Under the pieces are notes generated by a model, which saw nothing but the letters and a program-made list of their open reading frames with translations, did no database searches and was not told the DNA's origin. From Chrysomallon squamiferum (lineage: Eukaryota; Mollusca; Gastropoda; Neomphalida; Peltospiridae): a DNA stretch of 27,500 nt. The stretch spans positions 27,178,879 through 27,206,378 of the forward strand of contig CM022677.1 of NCBI GenBank assembly GCA_012295275.1, given 5' to 3'. Of this stretch, positions 27,421 through 27,500 are shown piece after piece. The translations under genes were made by a program, and so were the position numbers. Position 1 is the first letter of the stretch. Every line of letters starts with the position of its first letter.

Positions 27421-27500
27421 TCACCATCTGACAGATCTCTCTCTGAGCATGCTCTGAGGATCAGTACGACTGTCTCTGTTTTTGGAGAGAATCTATCATA

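Overview
This window looks like intergenic or intronic DNA from an animal nuclear genome that is extremely rich in simple repeats. It is AT-rich and packed with long (CT/AG)n, (CA/TG)n, (ATT/AAT)n, (ATTT)n, (TTTG)n, (TA)n and poly-T/poly-A tracts. That texture is typical of cephalopod molluscs, octopus-like ones in particular. The taxon is an inference from texture only: no recognisable gene fixes it.

No complete protein-coding gene, rRNA, intact tRNA, CRISPR array or bacterial-type system is visible. Nearly all long open frames are microsatellites read as protein (poly-N, poly-L, SLSLSL, HTHTHT, RERERE). The one open frame with a normal residue mix lies on the minus strand at 22856-23083. 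It could be a terminal exon or an old retrogene fragment, and I do not recognise its family.

Layout. 1-1000: CT, ATT and poly-A/T repeats ending in a duplicated block. 1014-1290: a CpG-dense island. 1300-5900: microsatellites, with a tandem CRE pair (2541-2564), a DR1 plus PAR-bZIP site (4213-4248) and two minisatellites. 5900-9030: a diffuse, decayed array of a short motif around TTTTCTGGAAAACTAATTTT. 9900-10210: CCAAT, E2F and ETS-like sites. 12060-13160: a YY1/GATA segment, a G-rich minisatellite and a palindrome-rich segment. 14560-14830 and 15690-15960: two CpG-rich islands. 16940-18880: very long opposed CT and AG arrays. 20698-20960: RFX X-box and NFI-like sites, followed by a 48-bp minisatellite. 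22661-23780: a 20-bp minisatellite, the minus-strand open frame, and a segment with two convergent DR1 elements. 24890-25066: ZNF143/YY1-like motifs. 25367-26453: relics of tRNA-like (SINE-type) elements on the minus strand. 26510-27060: a higher-order trinucleotide array.

The useful content is therefore short islands of regulatory-looking sequence set in a microsatellite sea, plus several layers of tandem and dispersed repeats. All transcription-factor assignments rest on consensus words read by eye and are hypotheses.
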